Positions 7,012 through 10,402 of a stretch of DNA of 10,402 nt are shown one piece after another. The translations under genes were made by a program, and so were the position numbers. Positions within the stretch are counted from its first letter, which is position 1. Every line of letters begins with the position of its first letter. Source of the stretch: Acetobacteraceae bacterium. Lineage in GTDB: Bacteria > Pseudomonadota > Alphaproteobacteria > Acetobacterales > Acetobacteraceae. The notes under the pieces were generated by a model. That model made no database searches, had not been told where the DNA came from, and saw only the letters and a program-made list of their open reading frames with translations. The stretch is from positions 1-10,402 of the forward strand of contig JASHVB010000375.1 in NCBI GenBank assembly GCA_030039695.1, given 5' to 3'.

Positions 7012-7488
7012 ATGTTGGATGCATCCAGCATCATGACTCGCGATGTGGTCACGGCTCGCCCCGCGGACACGGTGGCCCATGTCGCCCGGCTGCTCTCGAA
7101 CCACGAGATCAGTGCAGTGCCGATCTGTGACGATGACGGCGCCTTGCTTGGTATGGCCAGCGAGGGCGACCTGATGCGTCCCTTTGTCGATAGCAATGTC
7201 CAGCGCCGTGCCTGGTGGTTGACGCTGCTCGCCGATGGCACAGACCTCGCGCCCGAATTTCTCGAATATGTGCGCCTCGATCGACATCAAGTGCGTGACC
7301 TGATGACAACACCCGTCGTCACGGCGCAGGAATCCGCCAGCGTGACAGAGCTGGCTGAGAAGATGATCGAGCATCACATCAAGCGCGTACCGATCGTGCG
7401 CGACGGCAAGCTGGTCGGCATCGTTAGCCGTGCTGACGTGATTCGCGCCATCGCACGATCGCCGGAATCGGTGGTTGAAGGGGCCTGA
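7012..7488 (+). CDS. Twin CBS-domain protein next to N-ATPase operon
   Basis: The ATG at 7012 follows GGGGAG with 8-base spacing, giving a 158-residue soluble protein; an upstream in-frame start at 6946 lacks such a site. CBS domain 1 spans about 4-60, with VPICDDDGALLGMASEGDL; domain 2 spans about 94-149, with MTTPVV and VPIVRDGKLVGIVSRADVI. Both carry the S-x-x-D nucleotide-site motif (S50/D53 and S139/D142). The 60-93 linker (RRAWWLTLLADG, LAPEFLEYVR) is typical of bacterial CBS proteins that often continue into a BON domain; here the protein stops after CBS 2. CBS pairs bind AMP, ADP or ATP and act as energy sensors. The stop codon directly abuts the atpD GTG, so cotranscription is very likely; control of the ATPase is inference. 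Confidence 0.93.
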   Translation: MLDASSIMTRDVVTARPADTVAHVARLLSNHEISAVPICDDDGALLGMASEGDLMRPFVDSNVQRRAWWLTLLADGTDLAPEFLEYVRLDRHQVRDLMTTPVVTAQESASVTELAEKMIEHHIKRVPIVRDGKLVGIVSRADVIRAIARSPESVVEGA

Positions 7489-9301
<1,813 letters not shown>

Positions 9302-9305
<4 letters not shown>

Positions 9306-9589
9306 CCGCCTCCGGATCATCGGATGACTCGCACTTCCTCGCCTCCCTTCGCACTCGCGCGGCCCGACACGCCAAGTCGCAGCACGAAGGCCCTCCGTCT
9401 TTCGGTCGTTACTTGGCGCAGGTCGGCGTGCTGGGCTGGACGATCGTTTTGCCTGGCCTGCTCGGCATGTTCTTTGGCCGTTGGCTCGACCACCGTCTTG
9501 GCACCGGTATCTTCTGGACCGCGCCGCTGATGCTGGTGGGGCTTGCGATCGGATGCTGGGGAGCGTGGCGCTGGATGCACCGGCCATGA
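9302..9589 (+). CDS. atpQ: N-ATPase subunit AtpQ (AtpI-like membrane protein)
   Basis: The 95-residue protein has two predicted membrane spans, about 41-59 (VGVLGWTIVLPGLLGMFFG) and 70-89, joined by GRWLDHRLGTG, which matches the short F-ATPase-associated AtpI/ATPase_gene1 family. The hydrophilic N-terminus (1-35) is likely cytoplasmic. Known N-ATPase operons carry atpQ between atpC and atpR, as here. Its role is not settled; proposals for the wider family include c-ring assembly or cation handling. It overlaps atpC by 4 bases (ATGA). Confidence 0.92.
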
Positions 9590-9861
9590 ACCTCACATCG
9601 GTGGTCAGGCTTGCACTATGGCCGGCCTTTGGCCTCGTCACGGGCACAGCCCATTTCGCGCTGCTCCGGTGGAATACTGGACTGTACCTCGCGGGCGCCC
9701 GCGTCCTGCTCGCCGCGACGGTGCAGCTACTGCGCGTGACCGCCACCGCCGCCGCACTTGCCTTCGCGGTATGGCACGGCACGGACGCCCTGCTAGCCAC
9801 CGCTGCCTGTGTTGTGCTGGGGCGGATCTTTGTTCTGCGCCTGATGGCGCTGACGCCATGA
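9586..9861 (+). CDS. atpR: N-ATPase subunit AtpR
   Basis: The 91-residue hydrophobic protein has three predicted membrane spans (about 7-26, 34-60 and 66-86) with arginines near or within spans: R39, R50, R80 and R85. AtpR is found only in N-type operons, and its membrane arginines have been proposed to pair with the ion-binding carboxylates of c subunits during ring assembly. Identity rests on size, the GLVTGTAHF start, the LLRVTATAAALAF and VLGRIFVLRL segments, and position between atpQ and atpB. It overlaps both neighbours by 4 bases. Confidence 0.9.
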   Translation: MNLTSVVRLALWPAFGLVTGTAHFALLRWNTGLYLAGARVLLAATVQLLRVTATAAALAFAVWHGTDALLATAACVVLGRIFVLRLMALTP

Positions 9862-10402
9862 CCGAATCCCCGCTGTCGATGCCGGTGCTCTTCCATCTCG
9901 GCCCGGTCCCGGTGGCTGCGCCGGTGCTGCTCACCTGGTGCATCATGGCTGTGTTGACGTTTGGCTCCTGGCTGCTGACACGGCGCCTCGCGCTGCCCAG
10001 GCCTTCATCCGCTCAGGCTGTCCTCGAATTGCTGGTCGATGCCGTCTCCGGCCAGATCCGCGACACGATACACGCGGACCCTGAGCCATATCTGCCGCTC
10101 ATCGGCACGCTGTTCCTGTTTATCCTTGCCGCGAACTGGTCGGCGCTGATCCCCGGCATCGAGCCGCCGACCGCACATCTGGAAACCGACGCCGCGCTGG
10201 CTGCTATCGTGTTCGCGTCCATCATCTGGTTCGGGATCCGGGCGCGCGGCGTCGCTGGCTGGCTCGCCAGCTTCGCCGAGCCGAACCTGCTGCTGCTGCC
10301 GCTTAACCTGGTGGAGAGTATCACCCGCACCTTCTCTCTTCTGGTGCGCTTGTTCGGCAACGTGATGGGCGGCGCGTTCGTCATCGCCATCGTGTTGTCT
10401 CT
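9858..10402 (+). CDS. atpB: N-ATPase Fo subunit a, 3' end beyond right edge
   Basis: The ATG at 9858 overlaps the atpR stop by 4 bases and the frame is open to the window end (181 codons), so the gene is partial. The product is a polytopic Fo subunit a. Visible signatures are the first span (VLLTWCIMAVLTFGSWLL), the FILAANWSALIPG segment at 88-100, PLNLVESITRTFSLLVRLFGNVMGG at 148-172 and the essential proton/Na+ path arginine R164 in LVRLFGN, the counterpart of E. coli a-subunit R210. The operon should continue with atpE, atpF, atpA and atpG outside the window. Ion choice cannot be read from this part. Confidence 0.96.
   Translation, partial: MTESPLSMPVLFHLGPVPVAAPVLLTWCIMAVLTFGSWLLTRRLALPRPSSAQAVLELLVDAVSGQIRDTIHADPEPYLPLIGTLFLFILAANWSALIPGIEPPTAHLETDAALAAIVFASIIWFGIRARGVAGWLASFAEPNLLLLPLNLVESITRTFSLLVRLFGNVMGGAFVIAIVLS

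Overview
The window is GC-rich proteobacterial DNA, probably chromosomal. The evidence is strong third-position GC bias, c-type cytochromes with N-terminal signal sequences, FNR/FixK-type palindromes and an N-type (second-copy) F-ATPase operon. The genus cannot be fixed from the sequence. The DNA mixes ordinary single genes, decayed or gene-free stretches, and a compact energy operon that runs off the right edge.

Left part, minus strand (1-3659). A long gene enters from the left edge and encodes a beta-rich surface or secreted protein. Its C-terminal half carries five HAF-type repeats (period about 43 residues). A 434-base gap follows, then a complete 512-residue CYTH-CHAD protein, a triphosphate tunnel phosphatase fused to a polyphosphate-associated helical domain.

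Middle part (3660-7011), sparse. It holds an FNR-type palindrome (4025-4038), two related small secreted cytochromes c facing each other (4358-4714 plus; 5325-5696 minus), and a broken IS110-family transposase fragment between them (about 5095-5310). A long stretch with no recognisable gene follows. Next come a second FNR/FixK-type palindrome (6570-6583), a 39-residue single-span membrane peptide (6655-6774), and a short stretch that looks like a frameshifted gene (6804-6940).

Right part, plus strand (7012-10402). A twin-CBS-domain protein ends directly against an ATPase operon in the order atpD-atpC-atpQ-atpR-atpB, cut by the window edge. The atpQ and atpR genes and this order mark the N-ATPase, a laterally mobile form of F-type ATPase often linked to Na+ transport. 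The ATPase genes overlap by 4 bases (ATGA), so they are probably translationally coupled.

How the genes may work together is inference. The palindrome at 6570-6583 suggests oxygen-responsive transcription of peptide, CBS protein and ATPase as one unit, with the CBS pair as a possible adenylate sensor for the ATPase. The two cytochromes may be electron carriers used under the same conditions. No c subunit is visible, so the coupling ion cannot be stated.
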